Part shown: positions 6,896 through 14,972 of the stretch, piece by piece
Numbering within the stretch: the first letter of the stretch is position 1
Layout of the letters: each line of letters opens with the position of its first letter
Assembly (NCBI GenBank): GCA_964496595.1
Contig: CAZCAI010000087.1
Coordinates: forward strand, 1-20,067
Source of the DNA: JAAAOZ01 sp964496595
GTDB lineage: Bacteria > Chloroflexota > Anaerolineae > B4-G1 > SLSP01
Direction: 5' to 3'
Length of the DNA: 20,067 nucleotides
The notes under the pieces: model-generated
Database searches by the model: none
Told to the model about the DNA's origin: nothing
The model's input: the letters and a program-made list of their open reading frames with translations, nothing else
Made by a program: the position numbers and the translations under genes

Positions 6896-9800
6896 GTGCC
6901 CGAAATCACTTTGCAAGCATACGAAGAAGAAATAGATCAGCTCATCGAGGATTCTAGATACATCGAGGCCATAGCCCACATCCGGCATATCCTCAAACAA
7001 CATCCCAGTTACTACGGCATCTACTACCTCCTCGGCAAGATGATGTTAGATAACCGCATGCCCGAACTAGCCATCGAGATGTTTCGTCGCGTCTTAGCGG
7101 CCGATCCAGAGCACATCATGGCCCGGATCGGTCTGGGATTGGCGCACGATCAACTCGATCATCTCGACGCGGCCATCTGGAATCTGGAACGCGCCTACGA
7201 GTTGGACCCTGGCGATACCGATCTGGCCGACGAATTGGCGCGCCTCTACGGGCAGCGCGATGGCCTGCGCCCCGACCACATCCCGCTCAACCGAGCCGCC
7301 TTAGCGCGCCTGTATATGCGCGGGAACCTTACCAGCCGGGCCGTGGAAGAACTGCGCAGCCTGCTGGAAAAAGAATCGGAGCGCGCAGATCTCCAACTGG
7401 CGCTGGCCGAGGCATATTACAAAGACGACCAAATCGTCCAGGCCGCCGACACATGCCAACGCATTTTGGATTATCTCCCTTACTGCCTCAAGGCAAATCT
7501 ATTGCTGGGCGTCCTCTGGGTGAACAGCGGCCAAGAGGAAGGACAACTTTACCTCGATGCGGCCCAAGAAATCGATCTCCAAAACCATATCGCGGAGAAG
7601 ATGTTCGGCGCCGATAGTCTGTTAGAACCGCGCGAGGTCGCCTTAGAACGGCTCAGCTATGACCCGGAGGCCCTGGACGTCGATCAGAGCACGCAATGGT
7701 TCCAGAAGCTCGAAAGCGCCTCCGTCAGCATCGGCATCTCCGAAGCGACGCCGCGAATGACCGACGATGAAGTCCGCCTGGTCGATGTGACGGCCGAACT
7801 TGAATCTCAAATCGAAATGCCCGATTGGCTCAGCGAATTGGGGCCTCTCGGTGAGGGAGAAGAGGAAGAAGATTGGTTGAGCGGCTTCGGGGAAGAAGAA
7901 GAAGAAGAAGAAGCTGTAGAAACGGTCGAAGAAGCAGCCGTAATCGAAGAAGAAGAAGAAGAAGAAGAAGAGGCGCAGATGCCAGAATGGCTCCGCGCTA
8001 TGCAAGAGGAAGAGGAAGTCGCTGCTATCGAAGAAGTCGAAGAAGAGGAAATCGTAGCCGAAGAAGAAGCCTACGATTGGATGGCAGGATTAGAGGAAGC
8101 CGAAGCCCCCGCCGCAGGAGAGATCCCCGATTGGCTCCGCGAGATGCAACCGGCGGAAGCGGAAGCCGCCGAGGAGGTCATCCCAGGCGAAGAGATCGAA
8201 CCGTTGGAAGAAGAGGCCATCGAGGAAGAGGACCTCAGTTGGCTGGCCGGTCTCGAGACTGCGGGCGGCGAGGCCGCCGAGGAAGGCGCCGCAACCGGCG
8301 CAGAGGATATCCCCGATTGGCTCAGCGAGTTAGCCCCGGCTGAAGCTGAAGAAGAAGCGCCAGCAGAGATGGCAGAGACGGAAATGGAAGCGGAGACGCC
8401 GGACTGGTTGCGCGATCTAAAACCCACCCCATCAGAGGAAGCTATCACACCAGAAGCCGAGGCGCTGGAGCTTGAACATGAGGAGGACGAGGTCCCAGAT
8501 TGGCTGCGCGAATTCCAACCCGCCGAAGAGGTAGAAGAGATGGCGGGAACCATCGCCGAAGAGGCTGAGGAGGGCGAGATCCCCGATTGGCTGCGTGAGT
8601 TCCAATCCGAAGAAGAGATTGCGCCAGAAGAAGCGGCCCCCGAAGACCTCGATGAAATCCCGGATTGGCTCCATGAATTTGAGCCGGTGGAACTGGAAGA
8701 GGAAGAAACAGCAGAAGAAATCGTGACGCCGGAAGCGCCAGCCGGCCCCCAAGAGGGGTTCTTCGGATGGCTGGCTTTCGGCGAGCACATCACCGAGGTG
8801 CGATCCGCCCCACCGGCGGCGGCCCCGCCAGAAACATCGGGCATAGAACTTGAGGAAGCTCCGGCAAAGAGCGCCGAAGGCTTCTTCGGATGGCTATCCT
8901 TTGGCGATCAGATCACCGAAGTGCGCGTCGAGACCCCAGAAGCTCCCGCCGCGATGGTTCTCCCCGAGGCAGAAGTCGAAGAGGAGATCGAGGAGATCGA
9001 GGAGATTGAGGAGATAGTTGAAGAGGTTGAAGCTATCCAGGCAGAGACCGAGGAAGAACTCTCCGACGAGGAACTATTCGCAGCCGCGGCGGAAGCCGGC
9101 GTCCTCTCCGGCGACGACGCGCTCGCATGGCTAGAGGGGCTGGCCGTGGGCAAGGAGGATGAACTCCGTGCCGAAGCCGCCGTCGAGCAGGAAGCCCGCA
9201 TCGCCGAGATCATGGGCCGCCAACCCGCCCAAAAAGCCCCCGAGCCGGAACCCGAACCCGAGCCTGAGCCAGAGCCGGAAATCGCGGAACCGGCGGAACC
9301 GGAACCCGCAATCGCGGAGGAGCCGCCCGCCGCAGAGGCCGGGATGCTCTCCGGCGATGACGCGCTCGCCTGGCTGGCGCAATTGGCCGAGGGCAAGGAA
9401 GAAGAGCTTCGCGCCCAAGCCGCCGTCGAGCAGGAAGCCCGCATCGCCGAGATCATGGGCCGCCAACCCGCNNNNNNNNNNNNNNNNNNNNNNNNNNNNN
9501 NNNNNNNNNNNNNNNNNNNNNNNNNNNNNNNNNNNNNNNNNNNNNNNNNNNNNNNNNNNNNNNNNNNNNNNCGCTCGCCTGGCTGGCGCAATTGGCCGAG
9601 GGCAAGGAAGAAGAGCTTCGCGCCCAGGCCGCCGTCGAGCAGGAGGCCCGCATCGCCGAGATCATGGGCCGCCAACCTGCCCAAAAAGCCCCTGAGCCGG
9701 AACCCGAGCCGGAAATCGCGCCCGCTGAGGAAATCACGGCAGAGGCCGAGGCAGGAGTAACAGAAGAAGAAGCCATCACGGAAGAGGCGCCTGTCGAGGC

Positions 9801-10710
9801 CCCCGCTGAGCCTGAACTGGAGTTGGAGGTCGCGGCGGCCGAGCCGGAAGAGGAAGCGCCGCCGGAAATGACGCCCGCTAAGGAAATCACTCCAGAGGCT
9901 GAAGAAGCGCCCGTCGAAGAAGAAGCGCCCGCGCCGGAACCCGAAGCCCAGCCGGAGATCAAGATCAAGCCGCCAGATGAAGATAAAGTCGCAGCGCTCG
10001 TGGAGGCGCTAAAACGGCGCGACGAGCGGCGCGAAAGGGAAAGGGAAAGGGAGCAGAAACCCGCGCCAGAGGCCCGGGCCGAAGTTCCTGAAGCCCCGGT
10101 GGAGGAAATCGCCGCGGAAGACCTGTTCGGCTGGACGACCTCCCAGCAAACGCGGATGCAAGCGCCGGGCAGCGACGAGGCATCGGCGGCGTACTACGAG
10201 GCCGCCGTCCAAGCGGCGCCTGAGCCGGAACCCGCGCCAGAACCCGCCATCCCCCCCGAACCCGAACCCACACCCATCATCCCAACACCGGAACCCGAAC
10301 CTATCCCAGCGCCAGAACTGGAAGTCGAACCCGAACCCGAACCTGAGCCAAGACCAACGCCGCCGCCTACAAAGCCAGAGCCAAAACCCGTCGCCCCGAC
10401 GCCAACCGTACCGGCGTCCGAATTGGAAGAGCTGCGAGAGCGGGTAAAGGTAGAAGAGGGCGATCACGAAACCCGCCTGCGCCTGGCCAGCGTCCTACGC
10501 TATATCGACATCGCAGAGGCTTTGGAGCACTACGAGCGCTTGATAAGTTCCAGCGCCAAAACGACCGAGGTCATCTCAGATCTAGAGGACTATATGCAAG
10601 CGCATACCCAAACCCCCCAACTCCTACGCGCGCTCGGCGATGCCTATATGAAGGAAGGACTGCTCGACAAGGCGCTAAAGACGTATAATCAAGCGATGGA
10701 ACTGCTGTAA
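6896..10710 (+). CDS. Acidic TPR scaffold protein with repeated PDWL motifs (interrupted by assembly gap)
   Basis: Probably a cytoplasmic protein-interaction scaffold; no enzyme signature is seen. The GTG at 6896 is chosen because AGGAGGG lies 5 bases upstream; an in-frame ATG at 6854 lacks such a site. Residues about 5-235 are around six tetratricopeptide repeats. Residues 309-595 are Glu-rich with eleven spaced copies of a short motif: seven PDWL, one PEWL and three variants (DWLSGF, YDWMAGL, LSWLAGL). Two FFGWL segments follow at 622-626 and 663-667, each continuing to ITEVR. Then come 81-residue tandem repeats (LSGDDALAWL to EIMGRQPAQ), within which 100 N occur. After the gap the frame number changes, but the same repeat resumes, so this is one gene and not a frameshift. 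A Pro-Glu-rich stretch leads to a C-terminal TPR-like segment of about 95 residues. It has no signal peptide or membrane helix. It lies upstream of ndk, separated by a long stem-loop. Confidence 0.85.
9098..9690 (+). repeat. In-frame tandem repeats of 243 bp (81 residues) spanning the gap
   Basis: The unit starting at 9098 (GVLSGDDALAWL) recurs at 9341 (GMLSGDDALAWL), exactly 243 bases later. A third, partly sequenced copy resumes at 9572 after the N run. The nucleotide sequences of the second and third copies are nearly identical over the shared stretch from CGCTCGCCTGG to GGCCGCCAACC, which explains why assembly broke here. The linkers between copies are runs of Glu-Pro. Confidence 0.9.
9472..9571. 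other. Assembly gap (100 N) inside the scaffold gene
   Basis: Exactly 100 N, a conventional filler length. To keep the reading frame the true gap must be 2 modulo 3 bases long. If it holds just the rest of one 243-bp repeat the true length would be 134 bases, which meets that condition; more repeat copies may be hidden. Confidence 0.95.
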
Positions 10711-10725
10711 ACCATCAAATTCTGC

Positions 10726-10849
10726 GGGGATTGCTCGGCTTAGGGCTAAGGAGGAAATAACTTTCCCATTTGGAGAGCTACATGGAGCCGTGAAAACGGG
10801 TAAGTTATTTACTTCTCGCTCCTTAGCTCACCAAGCCTGAGCAATCCCC
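10726..10849. repeat. Long imperfect stem-loop element between the scaffold gene and ndk
   Basis: A 124-bp inverted-repeat structure fills the intergenic space. The outer arms 10726-10741 and 10833-10849 pair over 16 bp with one bulge (GGGGATTGCTC / GAGCAATCCCC). Two further perfect 9-bp stems are nested inside: GCTAAGGAG at 10745-10753 with 10819-10827, and AAATAACTT at 10755-10763 with 10802-10810. The apical loop is about 38 bases. No target duplication flanks it and no T-run follows, so it may be a decayed MITE, a repeat palindrome or a structured RNA leader upstream of ndk. Confidence 0.7.
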
Positions 10850-10890
10850 TTCGAACGTCAAACAAAAATCGCAAAACAGGAGGTTCAATC

Positions 10891-11361
10891 TTGGACTTGG
10901 AACGCACACTTATCATTCTAAAACCGGATACAATCCAACGGGGATTGATGGGGAAGATCATCGGGCGCATTGAGCGGCGGGGGCTGCGCATCATCGCGAT
11001 GAAGATGATGTGGGTCGATCAGGCGCTGGCCGCGCGTCACTACGGCGAGCACAAGGGCAAGTCGTTCTACGAACCGCTGCTTAACTTCATCACCTCTGGC
11101 CCTGTGATCGCGATGATCGTGGAAGGGCCGGAGGCCATCGGAGTGATGCGCACAATGATGGGCGCCACCAACTCGAAGGAGGCCGCGCCGGGCACCCTTC
11201 GCGGCGATTTCGGGATGTCCAATCGCCACAACCTCATCCACGGCTCCGACAGCCCGGCCTCGGCCAGGCGGGAGATCGACCTCTTCTTCGATACCGAGGA
11301 GATTTTCTCCTACCAGCGAGAACTGGAACCCTGGGTAGATCCAGACGCCGCCTGGTCATGA
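10891..11361 (+). CDS. ndk: Nucleoside diphosphate kinase
   Basis: Transfers the gamma-phosphate of ATP to nucleoside diphosphates through a phosphohistidine, keeping cellular NTP and dNTP pools in balance; cytoplasmic. The protein is 156 residues, slightly longer than the usual 135-150. It starts with the family hallmark ERTLIILKPDTIQRG and carries the active-site segment NLIHGSDS with catalytic His117; GDFGMSNRHN precedes it as expected. The start is TTG, supported by AGGAGG (10878-10883) 7 bases upstream; no ATG lies nearby. It is followed by its own terminator at 11387, so it ends a transcript, and a 180-bp spacer with a large stem-loop separates it from the scaffold gene. Confidence 0.97.
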   Translation: MDLERTLIILKPDTIQRGLMGKIIGRIERRGLRIIAMKMMWVDQALAARHYGEHKGKSFYEPLLNFITSGPVIAMIVEGPEAIGVMRTMMGATNSKEAAPGTLRGDFGMSNRHNLIHGSDSPASARREIDLFFDTEEIFSYQRELEPWVDPDAAWS

Positions 11362-11386
11362 TGTGAGCTTGTATCCCCAAAAAGCA

Positions 11387-11428
11387 AGAGCCTGCGCTTC
11401 GAGGAAGATGCGCAGGCTCTTTATTTTT
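11387..11428 (+). terminator. Rho-independent terminator after ndk
   Basis: A perfect 11-bp stem, AGAGCCTGCGC (11387-11397) with GCGCAGGCTCT (11410-11420), and a 12-base loop are followed by TTATTTTT. It lies 26 bases past the ndk stop codon. Confidence 0.92.
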
Positions 11429-11472
11429 GGAAGATCACAAGCATAGCCCGCAGAGCTAACGAAGGGGATATA

Positions 11473-11500
11473 TTGAAAAAGCATCCGACTATGTTAGAAT
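11473..11500 (+). promoter_or_regulatory. Sigma-70-like promoter upstream of the CYTH-domain gene
   Basis: TTGAAA (11473-11478) and TAGAAT (11495-11500) are separated by 16 bases, just downstream of the ndk terminator. It would drive the gene starting at 11600, with a leader of about 95 bases, and possibly the whole cluster beyond it. Confidence 0.6.
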
Positions 11501-11599
11501 GCCCCCACGTGAGTTCAATAGCGATGAAGATACCGGCTCTTCAGGATAAGAGGGATTAAGGATTCAAAAAGTGTCAATCTTTCTGAACCATCCCGAATA

Positions 11600-12616
11600 A
11601 TGCGAAAAGAGAGAAAAATGATGAATCAGGTGAGATGGGTAGGCGGATTGCTGTTAGGAGCCTTATTAATCCTCGGCTTTTCCGTTGTCAACAACACGTC
11701 TCCGGTCACGGCAACCGCGTCCCCACCCGATGAGGATAACGACGACGTGCGCATAGAGTACGAAGTCAAGTTGAACGTGCCGCTCGATCAGATCGACGAG
11801 GTCTGGGCGTGGCTGCAAACACGTTACGCGGATACCTCATGGCTCGATCAGAATGGATACATCTTCCAGGCGGCCTTCGGCGACGAGGGCTTCACCGATA
11901 CCTACTTCGACACACCGGATTTGCAGATGTTGAAAGGACAAAATGGCGTGCGTCACCGGGCGCGCGTGGTACACTCCGGCCCCGCTGAACGCAAAGATGG
12001 CCGCCAACTCCTCCAACTCAAGCTCAATCGCGACCATGCCGCCGGTCTCGCCCGTTCAGAGATCAAATTCCAGGTACCTACAACGGGCAACGACCCGGCG
12101 CTTGATAATACCCATCCCCTGTTAAGCCTGATCAAGCGGGACGAGCGCGAGGAATTCGAGGCCGCCTTCCGCGCTCTGGATCTCAATCCTTATGTGATGC
12201 GCCCCATTTTGACGCTGGAGCAGCACCGGCGGCGGATCTACCTGAGCGACCAGGAGGGCGCATTCGCCACATTGACGCTCGATCTGTGCGCCACCAGTAG
12301 CTGGGGCGTGAATCTGAAGTGGGCAGAGGCAGAACTGGAACTGGACGAAAATCGCTACACCGCCGCCGATGCAACGGAACGGCAGCAGATGGAGCAGGTC
12401 ATCGAGAAAATCCAGACCGATGTCCAGGCGGCCTTTCCGGCCATCGAGCAATCGCAGACACCCAAATATAACACCGCCTTCACAGCCATCGAGGCCACGA
12501 CGTGGCTGCCCTTACGCCGGTTAATCCAATGGCAGATGAGCGCGGCCGATTTCATCATCATTGTCATGCTCTCCTTGGTGACGATGTGCGGCGCTCTGTG
12601 GTACGCTATGGTATAG
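11600..12616 (+). CDS. Membrane-anchored CYTH/triphosphate-tunnel domain protein
   Basis: The central domain (about 50-300) matches the CYTH/VTC tunnel fold, whose members bind triphosphates or polyphosphate with divalent metals. Visible motifs are EYEVK (53-57, the ExExK signature), YFDTPDL (102-108), RHRAR (118-122), LKLN with Lys141, LTLD (225-228) and ELE (243-247 region). The domain lies between an N-terminal hydrophobic segment (about 13-31) after a basic start, and a C-terminal one (about 315-337) ending at the last residue. The positive-inside rule puts the tunnel domain outside the cytoplasm, which is unusual for this fold. The N-terminal segment could instead be a cleaved signal peptide (ATA before SPP). 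The start is uncertain: ATG codons at 11618 and 11621 follow a purine-rich GAGAGA, and the ATG at 11600 has no clear site. It shares the YFDTPDLQ motif with the VTC-like protein encoded at 14969. Confidence 0.78.
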   Translation: MRKERKMMNQVRWVGGLLLGALLILGFSVVNNTSPVTATASPPDEDNDDVRIEYEVKLNVPLDQIDEVWAWLQTRYADTSWLDQNGYIFQAAFGDEGFTDTYFDTPDLQMLKGQNGVRHRARVVHSGPAERKDGRQLLQLKLNRDHAAGLARSEIKFQVPTTGNDPALDNTHPLLSLIKRDEREEFEAAFRALDLNPYVMRPILTLEQHRRRIYLSDQEGAFATLTLDLCATSSWGVNLKWAEAELELDENRYTAADATERQQMEQVIEKIQTDVQAAFPAIEQSQTPKYNTAFTAIEATTWLPLRRLIQWQMSAADFIIIVMLSLVTMCGALWYAMV

Positions 12617-12644
12617 CGCCTCACAGCAGCCGAAGGCCTAAAAA

Positions 12645-12670
12645 ATCCGTGTGATCCGTGAAAATCCGTG
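12645..12670. repeat. Direct repeats of ATCCGTG, three copies
   Basis: ATCCGTG occurs at 12645-12651, 12654-12660 and 12664-12670, spaced 9 and 10 bases apart, in the 154-bp space between the CYTH-domain gene and the DUF4956 gene. Its role is unknown; it could be an intergenic repeat family or a regulator-binding array. Confidence 0.65.
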
Positions 12671-12710
12671 AGCTATTTTCTAAACGTGTCGGGTAGATAG
12701 AAAAATCAAG

Positions 12711-12727
12711 AGTCTGCTCGTCAGACT
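12711..12727. other. Small perfect hairpin before the DUF4956 gene
   Basis: AGTCTG and CAGACT form a 6-bp stem around the loop CTCGT. The + strand continues with A-rich, not T-rich, sequence, so termination of the preceding gene here is not supported. The direct repeat TTCGATAA follows at about 12740-12755, just before the ribosome binding site. Confidence 0.35.
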
Positions 12728-12770
12728 AAAAATTACCCCTTCGATAATTCGATAAAAAGGAGTCTCTCTT

Positions 12771-13442
12771 ATGCTCGATTTTGGCGCACCGCCATCCGTA
12801 TCTTTGGCTAATTTAACGTTGAATTTCGCCATCGCGCTGGTGTTATCCCTGAACGTCGCCTGGTATTATGAACACTACGGGCGCAGCCTTTCCAATCGGC
12901 GCAAATTTGCCCGCTTGCTGCCCGTGCTGGCGCTGACGACGACGTTGGTCATCAGCATCATCAAATCCTCGCTGGCGCTCTCGCTGGGGCTGGTCGGCGC
13001 ACTCTCCATCGTGCGCTTCCGCACGGCGATCAAGGACCCAGAGGAGTTGATGTTCCTCTTCATCGCCATCACCATCGGCCTGGGCGTCGGCGCGGATCAA
13101 CGGTGGCCGACGGTGATCGGCGTGCTGATCGTGTTGGGCTATATGGCCCTCCAGTTGCTGCTGTCCCGGCAGCCCCAAGCGAGCAATCTCTACCTCAACA
13201 TCGCCCTCGATGATGAGGCGGATCAGAAAGCGCTCTTCCAACAGGTCAACACGCGATTGCTGACGCATATCCCCACGCTCGACTTTCGCCGCATCGACAC
13301 CCGCGATGGCCTGTTACAACTCACCTACTTCCTCTCCTGTGACGACCCCCAGACCCTCAGCGACCTGATGGACGATCTCAAAGAGCACCTCCCCATCCGC
13401 GAGGTAAGCTTCATCCAACAAGAACAGTTGTTGGGGGGCTAG
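12771..13442 (+). CDS. DUF4956 family membrane protein
   Basis: A 223-residue integral membrane protein with about four hydrophobic helices in residues 12-136 and a soluble C-terminal domain of about 80 residues (143-223). The signature of DUF4956 is clear in the loop and helix GALSIVRFRTAIKDPEEL (about 79-96) followed by FIAITIGLGVGA. Its molecular function is not established. The family is often found next to VTC-domain and CotH genes, as here (recalled, not checked), which suggests it is the membrane partner, for example a channel or anchor, of the VTC-like protein. The ATG has AAGGAG 8 bases upstream. Its stop codon directly abuts the next start, so translation is probably coupled. Confidence 0.88.
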   Translation: MLDFGAPPSVSLANLTLNFAIALVLSLNVAWYYEHYGRSLSNRRKFARLLPVLALTTTLVISIIKSSLALSLGLVGALSIVRFRTAIKDPEELMFLFIAITIGLGVGADQRWPTVIGVLIVLGYMALQLLLSRQPQASNLYLNIALDDEADQKALFQQVNTRLLTHIPTLDFRRIDTRDGLLQLTYFLSCDDPQTLSDLMDDLKEHLPIREVSFIQQEQLLGG

Positions 13443-14972
13443 TTGCGAATCACACGTTCTCGACATAGTTCGTCGCCCGCCTCACAACCATCCGCAGCGC
13501 AGGATCAACCCGCCACGATCCTGCTGATCTTTGCACTCATCGCCGCCTTCATCGTCGGTCTTCTCACCCAGCAATCTGGTTGGTATGAGCGACCGCTGCG
13601 CTGGGGATCGGCGGCGTTGCGCGATCCACGCGCCGCCTTGACGACCTGGCGCACGCGGGCCGCGCTGCCGACCGTGATATTAGATGTGCGCTTCGACGAC
13701 TATCAGCAGTTATCTGAAGCGCGCGACCGGGCACGCCGCCTGGGCGTCCACGTCCCTTTCGAGGAAGAAGCCGTCGCGGCGACGGCCATCCTGGGCGCGG
13801 GGGGGCGCGAATCTGTGGCGGTGCGGCTACTCGGCGGCCCGATGCGCCCTGACGAAGCCTGGGCGCTGGAAATGCGCCGGGCCGACGCGACCACCTGGCT
13901 GCGCCTGACGCCCATCACCGAGACGCAAGCGCCATCCGCCTGGCAACAATGGGGCTATTTGGAGGCCCTACGCCGGGAGGGCTTCGCCGCCGCAACCCAA
14001 ACGCCGGTGCGCCTGGAAGTCAATGGCAGCCCGTGGGGCCGCTACATTCTGGAAACGCCCGCCTCCGTGGATGTAGCATTGCACTTCGATGCGCAGGCCG
14101 CCTGGGAGACGGCCGCCAGCGGCGACCCCCTGGCCGCCGGCAATTTCCGTTACGCGATGCCGACCGTCACGGGCAACTCGCCCGTGCTGGCAGACGCGGC
14201 GCGCGCCCGATTCCGGGACGTCCAACGAGGCGCGGCGACGCTCTCGGAAGTGGGCGCCGCCGAAGCTCTGGGACGCTTCCTCGCGCTGACGGCGCTCTGG
14301 ATGGGAGAGCCGGCCCCCGACTGGCGCGCGCTGCGCTGGAGCTATGACCCGGCGACCCAACAATTCGCGCCGGTGGGCGGCGGCCAGCCCTGGCCCAATC
14401 CCGCGCCGCTGCCCGCAGCCGCCCTCGATGATCCCGCTGTGCAGACGGCCTACGCGCGCGCCCTCGCCGAACTCTCCAGCCCCGCCTATCTGGAACAGTT
14501 GCGGCGGGAGCACGGCGCGGCGCTCGCGACGCAGTGGCAGGCCCTGGGCGCGACCGCCGCCCCCCCGCCCTGGGCGCGCCTCGAGGCGCATCAGCGCACG
14601 ATGCGCGCGCACCTGGCCCCGGAGCATCCACTCATCGCATCGCTGGAACGCGAGGGCGCGGCGTTCGCGCTGCACATCGCGAACCCCCACCCCTTCCCCA
14701 TCTACATCGTGGGCCTCGACGCCGGCGGCATGGGCGTGCGCGCCCTCGATCCGGCCTGGGTGAAGGCAGAGGATCGCGGACATCTGATCGCCGCCGAGGG
14801 CGCTTTTGTACTGCGGGCGGCGTCCGGCGCATTGCCCCCTCCCGTGCGCGTCGCTTTGCCCCGGCATTTAACCATGGCGGGCGAGGAGGGCTTAACCCTC
14901 GTCTGCCGGCTATGGGGGACGGATGGCCCCACCTTGCGCGCGCCGGTGACAGATTTCGAGGCGGTTCCGTGA
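13443..14972 (+). CDS. Degenerate CotH-like protein (predicted pseudokinase), membrane-anchored
   Basis: 509 residues with one N-terminal membrane segment (24-42) after a basic tail, so most should be extracytoplasmic. The middle aligns by eye with the CotH kinase domain of the protein encoded at 15735. Shared landmarks include WGYLEALRREGF with VRLEVNGSPWGRYILE, and FLALTALW with ALRWSYDPATQQFAPV. The catalytic positions are lost: Asp325, Asn337 and Asp355 of the neighbour correspond here to Ala284, Ala296 and Gly314, and the Lys of KWSFRI is replaced (EAWALEM). It is therefore probably a non-catalytic paralogue. A short beta-rich end (about 395-509) resembles the segment after the kinase domain in the neighbour. 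The start is a TTG immediately after the preceding stop codon, with GGGGGG 4 bases upstream; no better start is seen. It overlaps the VTC-like gene by 4 bases. Confidence 0.75.
   Translation: MRITRSRHSSSPASQPSAAQDQPATILLIFALIAAFIVGLLTQQSGWYERPLRWGSAALRDPRAALTTWRTRAALPTVILDVRFDDYQQLSEARDRARRLGVHVPFEEEAVAATAILGAGGRESVAVRLLGGPMRPDEAWALEMRRADATTWLRLTPITETQAPSAWQQWGYLEALRREGFAAATQTPVRLEVNGSPWGRYILETPASVDVALHFDAQAAWETAASGDPLAAGNFRYAMPTVTGNSPVLADAARARFRDVQRGAATLSEVGAAEALGRFLALTALWMGEPAPDWRALRWSYDPATQQFAPVGGGQPWPNPAPLPAAALDDPAVQTAYARALAELSSPAYLEQLRREHGAALATQWQALGATAAPPPWARLEAHQRTMRAHLAPEHPLIASLEREGAAFALHIANPHPFPIYIVGLDAGGMGVRALDPAWVKAEDRGHLIAAEGAFVLRAASGALPPPVRVALPRHLTMAGEEGLTLVCRLWGTDGPTLRAPVTDFEAVP

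Noticed and set aside
7820..8680. CRISPR-like or DNA-level repeat array
   Set aside because: The periodicity is in the protein (PDWL motifs in varied codons with unequal spacing), not in identical DNA repeats with unique spacers.
7643..8844. Long leftward open frames rich in Phe or Ser opposite the scaffold gene
   Set aside because: They are the antisense of GAA/GAG and GCC-rich codons of the acidic repeats, with no start signals and low-complexity composition.
9472..9760. Apparent frameshift in the scaffold gene after the N run
   Set aside because: The 100 N are filler of arbitrary length; the same protein repeat resumes in the other frame, so one continuous gene is the simpler reading.
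10726..10849. Calling this a MITE outright
   Set aside because: No target-site duplication flanks the arms, unlike the element at 129-278, so it is reported only as a long stem-loop.
12711..12727. Intrinsic terminator between the CYTH-domain and DUF4956 genes
   Set aside because: The stem is only 6 bp and is followed by A-rich rather than T-rich sequence.
14534..14968. A longer N-terminal extension of the VTC-like protein
   Set aside because: It would overlap the CotH-like gene by more than 400 bases, is Arg/Pro/Gly-rich shadow sequence, and the GTG at 14969 has a binding site and the domain begins there.
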